52,284 nt of DNA from CAKSQF01 sp963628435 (GCA_963628435.1 CAVGEY010000016.1:1-52284); one strand, 5' to 3'. Counted from the stretch's first letter, positions 1 to 7,937 are shown. The notes: generated by a model not told the origin, from the sequence alone. Program-made: numbers and translations.

Positions 1-43
1 GTAATCTCAAAATAAAAAGGTTAAAATATTTTGCAAAAACCTA

Positions 44-274
44 TTGGCAAATAAAAGTGAGGTTGTGAATACGAGCGAAAAATTCAAAAAGCGAATAAAA
101 GCGGCGGGCATCAGAGCGATTAAGACTATCGCTCTGACAGCGGCAGCAAGCATCGGCACAACAGCCGAGATATCAGAGTTGAATTGGCTACCGGTGCCGT
201 CAGCATCTCTCCTTGCGGGCATTCTGTCAATCTTAACATCAATAGCCGGACTCCCCGAAGTTATGGGCGGATAA
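44..274 (+). CDS. r1t-type phage holin-like small membrane protein
   Basis: The 76-residue product has a basic N-terminus (about residues 1-28), a first hydrophobic segment (about 26-41), a polar turn and a second hydrophobic segment (about 50-69) ending in SIAGLPE. This two-helix layout and the 'ASLLAGILSILTSIAGLPE' pattern match holins of the lactococcal phage r1t family, which form the membrane lesion that releases phage endolysin. The start used is a TTG at 44. The frame stays open upstream to position 5 without an ATG, so the true start could be slightly earlier. No endolysin or other phage gene is visible to its right, so it is either the last gene of a prophage lying left of the window or a domesticated remnant. 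A strong terminator follows the stop codon. Confidence 0.7.
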   Translation: MANKSEVVNTSEKFKKRIKAAGIRAIKTIALTAAASIGTTAEISELNWLPVPSASLLAGILSILTSIAGLPEVMGG

Positions 275-282
275 AAACAAAG

Positions 283-320
283 CCGAGCAGAGGTTATTTC
301 TCCGCTCGGTGTTGTTTTTA
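283..320. terminator. bidirectional rho-independent terminator
   Basis: A ten-pair hairpin (283-292 with 300-309, one mismatch) is followed by a T-rich tract on the plus strand. It is preceded by an A-rich tract that becomes a U-tract on the minus strand. It sits between the convergent holin gene and the 910-residue gene and can serve both. Confidence 0.8.
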
Positions 321-398
321 TTGTATGTCCGAATCAAATTTCAATATAAAGTTCGGTGTCGTCTCGATTTCCCGCTTATCTCGGAGGATTTTCGATTC

Positions 399-3131
399 TC
401 ATGCCGTCGGCTGATTGGGTGCTTCCTTTACCGGACTGTTTTTGGCGGGTGCCTTATGCTCTGCATGTACCTGTTCGGCAAACGCGGTCTTGAATATGCT
501 CTCGGCAATCCTGCGCGGCAGCTGATTTTCGATTGCCTGCGGCAGAGTTTGTACCTGTGCATTTCCGTCGAGGTCGCCAAGACCGAGCTCGTCTGTCATC
601 TTTTCAAATTCATGTGAGGTCATCACGCGCTGCTGCAGGCTATTTGCCGTATCGGGATCGGCAAGCATTTTTTCGAGTCTGCCGGGTGCCTGCCCGCCGA
701 GGGAGACTCGCTCGAGCTGCACCATATTATGCAGCACGCAGGATGCGAGAATCCTGTTTGCGGCGAGATAATCGATATTTTCCTCGTTGCCGGCAAAATG
801 CGCGCAGTATCTGCAGCCCGGCTCGATGATGTTTTTGCATGTCCAGTCGAGAAAACTTTTTTCCGTATCGTCGAGTTTTTCGCCGCGCATGGGTTTGATG
901 GTATCGCGGTATTTTGTCGCAAGTTTCTCAAGGAAGGAAACTCCGAATTTTTCTTCAAACGTTCCCTTGATGTCTGCGGCAGACTTCGCCGGATCGAATG
1001 TTTTCATAAATTCTTTCGTGTCTTCGTAATATTCTTCCCCAAGCTTATGCCCGAAAATAGCGGAAATAACCTCATGTCCGAGGGCGGCGCGTACCCTATC
1101 GCCGCTTTCTCCGCAGAGAAGCGTCTCGCGAACGCCTTGCGTACCCGTACCCTCGAGCGCCTTCTTTTCCTCACCGACAAGCTCGGCGGCAATCATCGCA
1201 CCGACAAGCTCCGAGAGAGCCTCGTGCGTCACGCCGTAGGGCTCTATCTCACCTTCAAAATCCTCGCACGACATCCACACGTTATGATATGCGTCATTGA
1301 GCGCATTGGCAAGACTCGGCAGATCGGCGGCATACTGTTTTGTTTTCATCTCCAGCCAGTCAAGCGGCTTATCCGCGCGGTCCGGTTCATTGTTCCCGGC
1401 CTTCTCGGCCTTCTCGTGTGCTTGCTGCTCGCGTGCCTGCTGCTCGCGTGCCTGCCGTTCGCGTGCTTCATTCTCAAGAGCCTGCTGTTCGATAAATTCG
1501 GGATCGTTGAGTTCCTTTTCTCTTTCGGCAAGCGTACGCTCGTAGTTCAGCGTGGTCAACAGCGCATCATCCACCATTTCGAGGTGTCCGATTTTCATAC
1601 GGGCGAAGTTTTCGACATTTTTTGCAAACTGTGCGCGTTTTCTTTCACGCTTATTAAGCCCCTCGTATTTCTCAAGATTTCCGGTTTTCTTATCGTAATA
1701 GAGTGAGGCCTGCTCTGCAAGTGTTTCGAAAAGCCGACGATAATGTTGTTTTGTTTCAGCCGACGCATTCTCCGCTAAATCCGGCAGCAGAACGACCTGC
1801 TCGAGCGTACGGCGCATGGCGCGAAATTCGGGCGAGCTGCGAATATAGAAGGGATCTGCCTCGATGAGCTGCTCGGTGATTTCTATTTTCTTGACACCGA
1901 AATAATGGTTGAAATATTCCATAGGGGTGTCCACGGTCAGCTCGCCGCTGTCGGGACTGCCGGTGCGGGCAACTATGATTATATCATCGCCTCTGCTTAC
2001 GGCAATCGGGTGTCCGGCGCGGAGCTGTGCCACGGCATCATCGGCAACGAACGGCTGCGTTGCATCGGGCTGTTCGGCGCGGGTGAGAATATTGTTTCGC
2101 AGATCGTAGCGCTGCTTGATTTTCGCAAGATTGTCGAGCAGCATCACATCGCGTCCCTGTTCGATGATGAGGCGGTCATCCAGCATGAGGGTGAGGCTGT
2201 CAACGGGGTTAAGATAATTGCCCATCAATTCTCCGCGATATTCGTCGAGGATTCCCGTGCAGTCGTAATCGGCAAGCTCTGCGGGATTGATGAACTCGTA
2301 GCAGGGGTTTGCGGCGGCCGCGAGCGTCTCGTGCAGGCAGGTCATAACGGGTTGATAGCTATCTTTAATATCGCGCAGTTTCTGTTTTTCCTCATCGGTG
2401 AAGGAAATATAGCTGATTTCCCCCTCCTCGCCGGAATATTTGAGAAAATTATCGATTTCCATTATTGCGGAGGAAATCTCCATGACGGTGTTGAACTTGT
2501 CCGCAATGTCGTTGATGTCGGCGCCGTCTGCCATTAACGGCCTGATGTCAAGTTCATATCTGAGCACACACTCGTCTATACGCCGCATGATGAATTCGGC
2601 GCGGCGGCGCGGGTATTCGACGTTAATTTCGTTTTCCACGGCGAGCTCGGCAGCCACCCTGCGCTCGAACCGTTGTGCAATACGCGTCAGTTTAAGAATG
2701 CGGCGGAACTCCTGTTCCTCTGCGGCGGTACGCTGTGCGAAGAGACGTGAAACCTCCTCGTTGTGCGGATCGTTCTCGAGTCCGCTGTAACTCAAAAGCG
2801 CGCCGTAGTAGCGTCCGGTCTTGTATTTGGCCTGCTGCTGCCGCAGCCGTATCATATACTCTGCCATTGCGGTGCGGATTCTTTCGGATACGTTTCTTCG
2901 TAATTCGCGTTCCTCACGGCTGTAGCGCGTCAGCGGACGGTGATGAATCGGGTGCAGCGGGTGTGATTCAATCAATCTGTAGATATCACGTTCTGCCGCG
3001 TGCGGGTGCATTTCCCGTGCGGTGACGGTCTGTGTGAGTTCGAGCAGCTGCTCCTCCTCGTTGGGATTTATTTCATCCTCGGAAAGCTCAATGTCTCTCG
3101 CGAATTTGAGCATGTATGCGAAGGTTCCCAT
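399..3131 (-). CDS. large orphan protein of unknown function (910 aa)
   Basis: I do not recognise this protein. It starts at an ATG preceded by AAGGAG about nine bases upstream. It has no signal peptide and no membrane segment, and is strongly charged and apparently mostly helical. A Glu/Gln/Arg-rich coiled-coil stretch lies at about residues 530-577 and includes a pentapeptide repeat of the AREQQ type. A shorter beta-like segment (about 355-420) precedes it. The C-terminal third (about 590-860) looks globular and contains a clustered Cys/His patch near residues 780-800 (a CKN..C..CAH arrangement) that might bind metal; this is inference. The tail is low-complexity, rich in Pro, Lys and Ala. 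The gene stands alone with its own promoter and a leader of about 300 nt, and shares a terminator with the facing holin gene. Confidence 0.85.
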   Translation of the reverse strand: MGTFAYMLKFARDIELSEDEINPNEEEQLLELTQTVTAREMHPHAAERDIYRLIESHPLHPIHHRPLTRYSREERELRRNVSERIRTAMAEYMIRLRQQQAKYKTGRYYGALLSYSGLENDPHNEEVSRLFAQRTAAEEQEFRRILKLTRIAQRFERRVAAELAVENEINVEYPRRRAEFIMRRIDECVLRYELDIRPLMADGADINDIADKFNTVMEISSAIMEIDNFLKYSGEEGEISYISFTDEEKQKLRDIKDSYQPVMTCLHETLAAAANPCYEFINPAELADYDCTGILDEYRGELMGNYLNPVDSLTLMLDDRLIIEQGRDVMLLDNLAKIKQRYDLRNNILTRAEQPDATQPFVADDAVAQLRAGHPIAVSRGDDIIIVARTGSPDSGELTVDTPMEYFNHYFGVKKIEITEQLIEADPFYIRSSPEFRAMRRTLEQVVLLPDLAENASAETKQHYRRLFETLAEQASLYYDKKTGNLEKYEGLNKRERKRAQFAKNVENFARMKIGHLEMVDDALLTTLNYERTLAEREKELNDPEFIEQQALENEARERQAREQQAREQQAHEKAEKAGNNEPDRADKPLDWLEMKTKQYAADLPSLANALNDAYHNVWMSCEDFEGEIEPYGVTHEALSELVGAMIAAELVGEEKKALEGTGTQGVRETLLCGESGDRVRAALGHEVISAIFGHKLGEEYYEDTKEFMKTFDPAKSAADIKGTFEEKFGVSFLEKLATKYRDTIKPMRGEKLDDTEKSFLDWTCKNIIEPGCRYCAHFAGNEENIDYLAANRILASCVLHNMVQLERVSLGGQAPGRLEKMLADPDTANSLQQRVMTSHEFEKMTDELGLGDLDGNAQVQTLPQAIENQLPRRIAESIFKTAFAEQVHAEHKAPAKNSPVKEAPNQPTA
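1421..1466 (-). repeat. 15-bp tandem repeat inside the orphan gene
   Basis: About three copies of a 15-bp unit built on tgctcgcgtgcctgc encode successive ARERQ/AREQQ/AREQQ pentapeptides in the predicted coiled coil. Such units can expand or contract by slippage, changing the coil length by five residues at a time. Confidence 0.7.
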
Positions 3132-3444
3132 TGTAATTTCTCCTTTATTGTTTTTGTATGTTGTTTTTGTGTTTTCGACGGCATTAACCGGTCGATTGGT
3201 GAAATCGATATCAGCGGTACGTTTATGTGGGCTTGTCGCCCTTTTGGTATGCTCATATAAGATTTTGCGGGCAGTCCTCTACGCGTACCGATAAAAATCA
3301 CCGTTCGTTAAAATGATTCCCGGATATGCTATTCATATCTTATACACGGGAGCAGGGCAAAATGTCCCGCCGCCGACAAAAATAATCCGCAGTGCCGAAC
3401 GCGGTTAAAGTCATCGTCATATTGTCTTTTACCCCGACACACAT
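3132..3444 (-). other. long untranslated leader of the 910-residue gene
   Basis: About 310 bases separate the start codon of the orphan gene from a good minus-strand sigma-A promoter at 3445-3473. I see no convincing gene here. Open frames exist but have no ribosome site and overlap the real start. No known riboswitch class was recognised. The length leaves room for a structured regulatory RNA. Confidence 0.45.
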
Positions 3445-3473
3445 ATTTTATCAAAAAATCATCTGTCTTTCAA
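3445..3473 (-). promoter_or_regulatory. sigma-A promoter upstream of the 910-residue gene
   Basis: Read on the minus strand, TTGAAA (3473-3468) and TAAAAT (3450-3445) are separated by exactly 17 bases. It points at the 910-residue gene, with the start codon about 310 bases downstream. Confidence 0.6.
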
Positions 3474-3554
3474 TAGTAATTCCGTGATTTTTACATCATT
3501 CCCGTATTTCTGATTTTATGCGTATCCGGTTAATTCGGTCCGGCATAAAGAAAG

Positions 3555-3572
3555 CCGCCCCGATCGGGGCGG
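3555..3572 (-). terminator. rho-independent terminator after the 26-residue ORF
   Basis: A perfect GC-only seven-pair stem (3555-3561 with 3566-3572, GATC loop) is followed on the minus strand by CTTTCTTTA. It lies ten bases beyond the stop of the small ORF at 3582-3662 and could also stop read-through from ssrA. Confidence 0.7.
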
Positions 3573-3581
3573 TTATTCCGT

Positions 3582-3662
3582 TCATTTGCCGATATCCCGG
3601 GCAAGTTTGAAAATCACATAGATCGGCAGCAATAGGGTTAATATAGAGAAAAAACAAAACAT
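3582..3662 (-). CDS. candidate 26-residue single-span membrane peptide
   Basis: A short frame begins at ATG 3662 with an AGGGGG ribosome site about eight bases upstream and ends at TGA 3582, ten bases before a strong terminator. The peptide begins MFCFFSILTLLLPIYVIF and ends KLARDIGK: one hydrophobic helix of about 18 residues followed by a short basic tail. This is the layout of many bacterial small membrane proteins. A good ribosome site, a plausible transmembrane peptide and an immediately following terminator make it a reasonable gene. It lies just downstream of ssrA on the same strand, and I found no clear promoter of its own, so it may depend on read-through from ssrA. Function unknown. 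Confidence 0.5.
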   Translation of the reverse strand: MFCFFSILTLLLPIYVIFKLARDIGK

Positions 3663-3774
3663 TTTTTTGCCCCCTAATGCTTTTCAAAATATACCCGATC
3701 GCCGGGTTTCAGCTGTCGACAGTCGATGTCTGTCGGGCAGATACGAAAAAAAGTGTGTTCGGTTTAGTTTCGGG

Positions 3775-4145
3775 TGGTGGAGGCGAGGGGAGTCGAACCC
3801 CTGTCCGAAAACCTTTTGGCAAAACTTTCTCCGGGCGCATACTGCCTTTATAAATTTCCCTTTACCGTGACCGACAGTCGGGTCGGCGGTTTCGGTAGCC
3901 ATTTAATGCGTGACGGTGTCAATGGCGAAAATGCCGTTCACGTTCATCGCTGCATGACGCCCGTATCGGAGCCGCGATACTCTCCGGCGGACGGGTCGCG
4001 CTTGGCGACATCTTAGCTGCGATTAGGCAGCTAAAGCGTAATCGTTATTATTAGCGTTTACTTTTAAGTTTGGACCTTTTAAGAGATTGTCCGGCTCTGC
4101 CCGCTTATCTTACCTCAAAATCCCCGTCGAAACCTTTACGCCCCC
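3775..4145 (-). ncRNA. ssrA: transfer-messenger RNA (tmRNA)
   Basis: Both ends of the tRNA-like domain are visible on the minus strand. The 5' end GGGGGCG (4145-4139), followed by TAAAGGTTTCGACGGGG, pairs with CGCCTCC (3785-3779), then discriminator A and an encoded CCA (3777-3775). The T-arm carries GGTTCGACTCC. The tag frame runs from 4055 to 4023: resume codon GCT, with TA at the two positions five and four bases before it as in other tmRNAs, encoding ANNNDYALAA then TAA. The length of 371 nt is typical. It rescues stalled ribosomes together with SmpB, encoded about 1.4 kb upstream on the same strand. It has its own strong promoter. Confidence 0.97.
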
Positions 4146-4197
4146 ATGTTCGGACACCGCCGGCGATTTCGGAGGATGTCCGTTATTTCTTTAGATT

Positions 4198-4226
4198 ATT
4201 ATAGCCTGAAAACGGTTTTCTGTCAA
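4198..4226 (-). promoter_or_regulatory. ssrA promoter
   Basis: On the minus strand a consensus TTGACA (4226-4221) and TATAAT (4203-4198) are 17 bases apart. The predicted start is about 45 nt before the mature tmRNA 5' end, as expected for a precursor trimmed by RNase P. It begins only nine bases beyond the stop codon of the upstream amidase gene. Confidence 0.85.
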
Positions 4227-4234
4227 GATATTTT

Positions 4235-5539
4235 TTATTGTTTTCGGTTTTCGAAATACAAATCGAGTCCGTCGGCAATACCTATCGCGGCATTGATTTT
4301 GAATGCGTCGGTTGCCATAAGTCTGTCATCCGACTTATTCGACATATAGCCCATTTCGAGTATGGTTACAGGTACTTCAGACCAGTTAATACCGGTCATG
4401 CTGTCGGTTTCCCAAATCGGATCCTCTTTTATGCCGGTTTTTCGGCAATACTTTTCAAGTATCGCTTCCGACAGTTTTCGGCTGTCCGCATAGAGTTCTG
4501 CGTTGAAAGCATTATTCGATGTCATGCATATTGTTTCGGCGCCGTTTACATTTCCGTCTTTGCTTCCGTTCGCGTGTATGCGCAGAAATGCATCGGCATT
4601 ATAGGCGTTCGCAATCTTTGCTCTTTCCGCATTGCTGAGAGAGACATTGTTTGTTTCTCTTATCATTACAACCGTATATCCGCGTGCAATAAGCTCATTG
4701 CGCAGTTTAAGCGCAACCGCAAGGTTGAGTTTATATTCGGGTGTGCCTGTTGTGATTCCCTGTGTTCCGGAGGCAAGCATCGCCTTCATTTCACTCGATC
4801 CGGGACCGAGCGGCTCTTTATCGTTCATTGCGGTGTTCTGGTGACCTGCGTCTATGACTACCGTTTCTTTTATCCCTTTATAGTATATGCCGCCCTTTTC
4901 GGTCATAAGCGTTTCATCCGCTTCCGGTCTTACGTCTGTGAAATCATCGGCGGAAATATAATATTTACCTCCGAGTGCCGCCACAAGGCATACATTTTCG
5001 CTTTTCTCGAGAAGCACGACACCGATACCGGCATCTATTTCTCCCGCGGCCGTTTCAAGATTTTCGTCGGCACAGAGAGTTGTCTTTTGCGAAATCCAGC
5101 CGACTATGGCCGACGCATCGGTCGGCGCCGCCTCTGCCTTTGCCGTTGTAACCGGTACGGTTGTAATCGGGGTTGTTGTTACCGACGTTTTGACTGTTGT
5201 TACCGGCACGGTCTTTTCGGTTACCGGCTTTACGGCCGCTGTCTCTATATCCGATGATGCGGTCGATATAATCGGGTTTGTCATCGGCTTATTTTCATCG
5301 GTCGTGATTATTTCGGATGAAGTAACGGCGTCACTGTTCGGGCCGGATGCAATATACGATGTTATCGGTGCGGCGGTTGATACCGCGTCATTCGACGATA
5401 CGGTCTGCGGTTTTTCGGTTACATCCGAAATAAGAGTTATATTGATATTTCCGTGATTTTCGCAGGCGGTGAAAAGGCAGAGCATAACCACCGCCGATAA
5501 TGCCGCGAGCATATAAAGAAGAGTTTTTTCAGTCGACAT
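4235..5539 (-). CDS. lipoprotein N-acetylmuramoyl-L-alanine amidase (Amidase_3)
   Basis: This enzyme cleaves the bond between N-acetylmuramic acid and L-alanine in peptidoglycan. A lipoprotein signal with lipobox LFTAC (acylated Cys about residue 26) anchors it to the outer face of the membrane. A Thr/Val/Ala-rich low-complexity linker (about 40-140) is followed by a small SH3-like segment (about 145-205), then the Amidase_3 domain (about 224-430). The zinc ligands are evident: His233 in IDAGH, Glu268, and His322 in RIHAN, with catalytic Glu395 in LEMGYMSN. The start codon overlaps the end of smpB by 11 bases, so the two are co-transcribed. Placement between smpB and ssrA is conserved neighbourhood rather than functional linkage. 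Confidence 0.93.
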   Translation of the reverse strand: MSTEKTLLYMLAALSAVVMLCLFTACENHGNINITLISDVTEKPQTVSSNDAVSTAAPITSYIASGPNSDAVTSSEIITTDENKPMTNPIISTASSDIETAAVKPVTEKTVPVTTVKTSVTTTPITTVPVTTAKAEAAPTDASAIVGWISQKTTLCADENLETAAGEIDAGIGVVLLEKSENVCLVAALGGKYYISADDFTDVRPEADETLMTEKGGIYYKGIKETVVIDAGHQNTAMNDKEPLGPGSSEMKAMLASGTQGITTGTPEYKLNLAVALKLRNELIARGYTVVMIRETNNVSLSNAERAKIANAYNADAFLRIHANGSKDGNVNGAETICMTSNNAFNAELYADSRKLSEAILEKYCRKTGIKEDPIWETDSMTGINWSEVPVTILEMGYMSNKSDDRLMATDAFKINAAIGIADGLDLYFENRKQ

Positions 5540-6014
5540 CGTATCCGCCTTTATTTCTGTTTCGGGTTTCGCGTTCGATTTCCCGCATTGCCTGATTTTT
5601 CGCTTCGGTATCGCGTTTATCCCAGAGTTTTTTGCCGCGGCAGACTCCGACTTCGACCTTTACATTGCTCCCGGAAAAATAGAGGGAGAGCGGAACAAGA
5701 GTACAGCCTTTTATCTCGGCGGCAGATCCGAGTTTTATAATTTCTTTTTTATGCATCAAAAGGCGTCTTACGCGAAGCGGATCCTTATTGAATATATTTC
5801 CCTTTTCATACGGCGATATATGCATTCCGCGCACGAACAGCTGTCCGCCCTCAACGCTGCAATAGGAGTCTCTGAGATTTACCTGTCCGGCACGAAGCGA
5901 TTTGACTTCGGTACCGAAAAGTTCGATTCCCGCTTCGTATTTCTCATCGACAAAATAATCGTGATATGCTTTTTTATTCTGTGCGATTACTTTTCCCTTT
6001 GTCTTTTCCGACAT
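5529..6014 (-). CDS. smpB: SsrA-binding protein SmpB
   Basis: SmpB binds the tRNA-like domain of tmRNA and takes it into the empty A site of stalled ribosomes. The 161 residues cover the whole family: an N-terminal start of the barrel (KVIAQNKKAYHDYFV), the GIELFGTEVKSLR segment, the HISPYEKGN segment, VRRLLMHKKEI, and the C-terminal tail KLWDKRDTEAKNQAMREIERE, which occupies the mRNA channel. ATG 6014 follows a strong AAAGGAGG site. It lies between rsmI (15 bases upstream) and the amidase gene (11-base overlap). Its RNA partner ssrA is on the same strand about 1.4 kb downstream. Confidence 0.98.
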   Translation of the reverse strand: MSEKTKGKVIAQNKKAYHDYFVDEKYEAGIELFGTEVKSLRAGQVNLRDSYCSVEGGQLFVRGMHISPYEKGNIFNKDPLRVRRLLMHKKEIIKLGSAAEIKGCTLVPLSLYFSGSNVKVEVGVCRGKKLWDKRDTEAKNQAMREIERETRNRNKGGYDVD

Positions 6015-6029
6015 CGCACCCGCCTCCTT

Positions 6030-6929
6030 TTATTCGTCATCATCGGCATCGACGGTGTTTTTTTCGACCATTTCGGCATAAATCACGCTTTTGCCTACTC
6101 CGCGGTCTTTAGCCGTCTTTTTTATTGCCGACATTTTATCCATACCTGTTTTCATATAATATCCGACGTGTTCCGCGACATCCATATCCTGCCAGAACAG
6201 TTCATCGGATGATGCGGCCGCACCGTCTATGACAATAACATACTCGCCGCGCGGGCTGTTTTCGGCAAAATAATCGGCCGCGTCGTACACCGATGTCCGC
6301 ATAATCTCTTCATTGAGTTTTGTGAGCTCCCTGCACAGCGCAATCGGTCTGTCTCCGAAATATTTTTTCATTTCTTCGAGTGTGGCGGCGATTCTGTGCG
6401 GCGCTTCATATAAAATCACGGTTCTCTTCTCATCGGCGAGCTTTGCGAGTCTTTCCGACCTTTCGTTTTTGCTCCCTTCGAGAAATCCCTCGAATACAAA
6501 TCTCCTTGTAGGCAATCCGGACAGTGACAGTGCCGTAACCGCGGCGCAGCAGCCCGGGACTGCGGTTACCGTTATTCCCTCATCGGCACACAGTCTCACA
6601 ATATCCTCTCCGGGATCGGAAATCGCCGGCATTCCGGCATCGGTTACGAGTGCGCACGATTCACCGTCACGCAGTCTTTTCACTATCCGCTCTCCGCTTT
6701 CCCTTTTATTATGCTCATGATAGCTGACCATAGGTTTTGAAATATCGTATGCCGCAAGCAGTTTTGCCGTATTTCTCGTATCTTCGGCGGCAATGAAATC
6801 GACTTCGGACAGCACCTTAATCGCTCTCGCCGAAATATCCGACAGATTGCCTATCGGAGTTGCGACAAGATAAAGAGTGCCTCCGACTATTCTGTTTTTT
6901 TCCTGATTTTCACGGTCTGATGAAGACAT
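6030..6929 (-). CDS. rsmI: 16S rRNA (cytidine1402-2'-O)-methyltransferase RsmI
   Basis: RsmI places the 2'-O-methyl group on C1402 of 16S rRNA in the decoding centre, using S-adenosylmethionine. The tetrapyrrole-methylase fold is shown by LYLVATPIGNLSDI near the N-terminus, AAEDTRNTAKLL, VTDAGMPAISDPGEDIV, VPGCCAAVTALSLSGLP, and the FEGFL and ILYEAPHRI motifs. Length (299 aa) is normal. I use ATG 6929, which has AGGCGAG seven bases upstream; an in-frame TTG two codons earlier is less likely. It overlaps the end of the TrmN6-like gene by about 20 bases, indicating translational coupling. The two are commonly adjacent in Clostridia. Confidence 0.96.
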   Translation of the reverse strand: MSSSDRENQEKNRIVGGTLYLVATPIGNLSDISARAIKVLSEVDFIAAEDTRNTAKLLAAYDISKPMVSYHEHNKRESGERIVKRLRDGESCALVTDAGMPAISDPGEDIVRLCADEGITVTAVPGCCAAVTALSLSGLPTRRFVFEGFLEGSKNERSERLAKLADEKRTVILYEAPHRIAATLEEMKKYFGDRPIALCRELTKLNEEIMRTSVYDAADYFAENSPRGEYVIVIDGAAASSDELFWQDMDVAEHVGYYMKTGMDKMSAIKKTAKDRGVGKSVIYAEMVEKNTVDADDDE

Positions 6930-7677
6930 CGTCAAACTCGCCTTTCTCGTAAATTCGGTTCATTTCATCGGTATTTTCAAGTTTATCGGCCGATGCGTCT
7001 TTATGCATCACAAGCGGTTTTGTAACGAAAAGTCCGGGTGCGCCGCCATATCTTCCCTCGCAGAGAACAAGAGAAGGCTGCGAGCGATAATCGGCAGTGA
7101 CGAGAGTCAGCCGTTTCGGCTCGATAGCCGATTCACGCATGGCGCCGATCAAATCGGCAAGCCGATCGGGCCGATAGACGGCGTAGAATGTTCCGCCGAA
7201 TTTAAGTACTCTTTTCGCTGCGGCGCAAAAATCGGTAATCGTACCGCATATTTCCCGTCTTGCGATATTTTTTTCATCATTTATATTATGAAACCCGCCT
7301 TCTTTTCGCATATAAGGAGGATTTGTGAAAACGCAGTCGCATAATCCTCCGACATCATCGGCGGTTAACATTCTTAAATCGGAGCAGACGGGTATCACCT
7401 TATCGGTCAGGTTGTTAAGCCCGGCGTTTTCCGCGATTATATCGGCAAAAGTTTTCTGTATCTCGACATCGTAAACGATCCCGAGCTTCCCTTTTGCCGC
7501 GGCAAGCAGCGAAATTATTCCGGTTCCCGCGCCGAGTTCTACTGCACGGGCGTTCTTCTGCGGACGCATATACGCGTAAAGCAGATAGGCATCGGTACCG
7601 AATGTGAGACCTCCGCGTCTTTGTTTTATCGTTATCTGTTCGTTTACCCGATCGATTCTTTCAAGCTGTTCGTCCAT
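6910..7677 (-). CDS. trmN6: TrmN6-like tRNA1(Val) A37 N6-methyltransferase
   Basis: This is a class I SAM-dependent methyltransferase. Motif I reads VELGAGTG (about residues 46-53) and the N6-adenine catalytic motif NPPY is at 119-122, followed by the usual basic insert (RKEGGFHN). A FGTDAYLL segment before motif I is typical of the TrmN6/YabB family, which methylates A37 of tRNA1(Val) in enterobacteria. The substrate in this organism is inferred from family membership only. ATG 7677 has a GGAAAGGG site. It is the first gene of the group trmN6-rsmI-smpB-amidase, downstream of the ferredoxin terminator. Confidence 0.88.
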   Translation of the reverse strand: MDEQLERIDRVNEQITIKQRRGGLTFGTDAYLLYAYMRPQKNARAVELGAGTGIISLLAAAKGKLGIVYDVEIQKTFADIIAENAGLNNLTDKVIPVCSDLRMLTADDVGGLCDCVFTNPPYMRKEGGFHNINDEKNIARREICGTITDFCAAAKRVLKFGGTFYAVYRPDRLADLIGAMRESAIEPKRLTLVTADYRSQPSLVLCEGRYGGAPGLFVTKPLVMHKDASADKLENTDEMNRIYEKGEFDDVFIRP

Positions 7678-7704
7678 GTTTTCCCTTTCCGGTTGACGGG
7701 CTAA

Positions 7705-7738
7705 AAATAAGGGCAGACAATGCTGCCTGCCCTTATTT
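7705..7738 (-). terminator. terminator after the ferredoxin gene
   Basis: A perfect 12-pair stem (7705-7716 with 7727-7738) ends in a T-tract on the minus strand. It closes the ferredoxin transcript 26 bases after its stop codon. Confidence 0.85.
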
Positions 7739-7763
7739 GATTTCTGTGTTCAAATTGCCGGAA

Positions 7764-7937
7764 TTATTCCTCGGCGGGAGCCCCAACAGGGCATACACCG
7801 GCGCATGAACCGCAGCTCAGGCACTCGTCGGCGTTGATAACGTACTTTCCATCCTGTTCGGAAATACAACTTACGGGGCAGGCATCTGCGCACGCGCCGC
7901 AGCCAAGGCACTCATCGGCATTGATTTTATAAGCCAT
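7764..7937 (-). CDS. 2[4Fe-4S] ferredoxin
   Basis: This 57-residue protein carries two CxxCxxCxxxCP cluster motifs, CLGCGACADACP and CLSCGSCAGVCP, arranged in pseudo-twofold symmetry as in clostridial-type ferredoxins. It is a soluble low-potential electron carrier. The start is ATG 7937 (MAYKINADE): the GGAGGTG five residues earlier is its ribosome site, so an upstream in-frame ATG (7952), which overlaps that site, is not the start. The gene is monocistronic, with its own promoter and terminator. Confidence 0.95.
   Translation of the reverse strand: MAYKINADECLGCGACADACPVSCISEQDGKYVINADECLSCGSCAGVCPVGAPAEE

Noticed and set aside
729..1706. Long plus-strand open frame opposite the 910-residue gene
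   Set aside because: It is a shadow of the GC-rich minus-strand gene: no ribosome site, low-complexity Leu/Cys runs complementary to the coiled-coil repeats, and no recognisable protein features.
3496..3687. 63-residue minus-strand open frame near the tmRNA
   Set aside because: It runs through the terminator hairpin in a different frame from the better-supported 26-residue ORF, and its start lacks a ribosome site.
4238..5257. 339-residue plus-strand frame opposite the amidase
   Set aside because: It is complementary to the Thr/Val-rich amidase gene, begins inside the amidase 3' end without a ribosome site, and gives a Cys/Tyr/Arg-rich improbable protein.
5106..5320. Repetitive GTTACCG-like stretch considered as a repeat array
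   Set aside because: It is the coding sequence of the amidase Thr/Val-rich linker; spacing is irregular and there are no spacers as in a CRISPR array.
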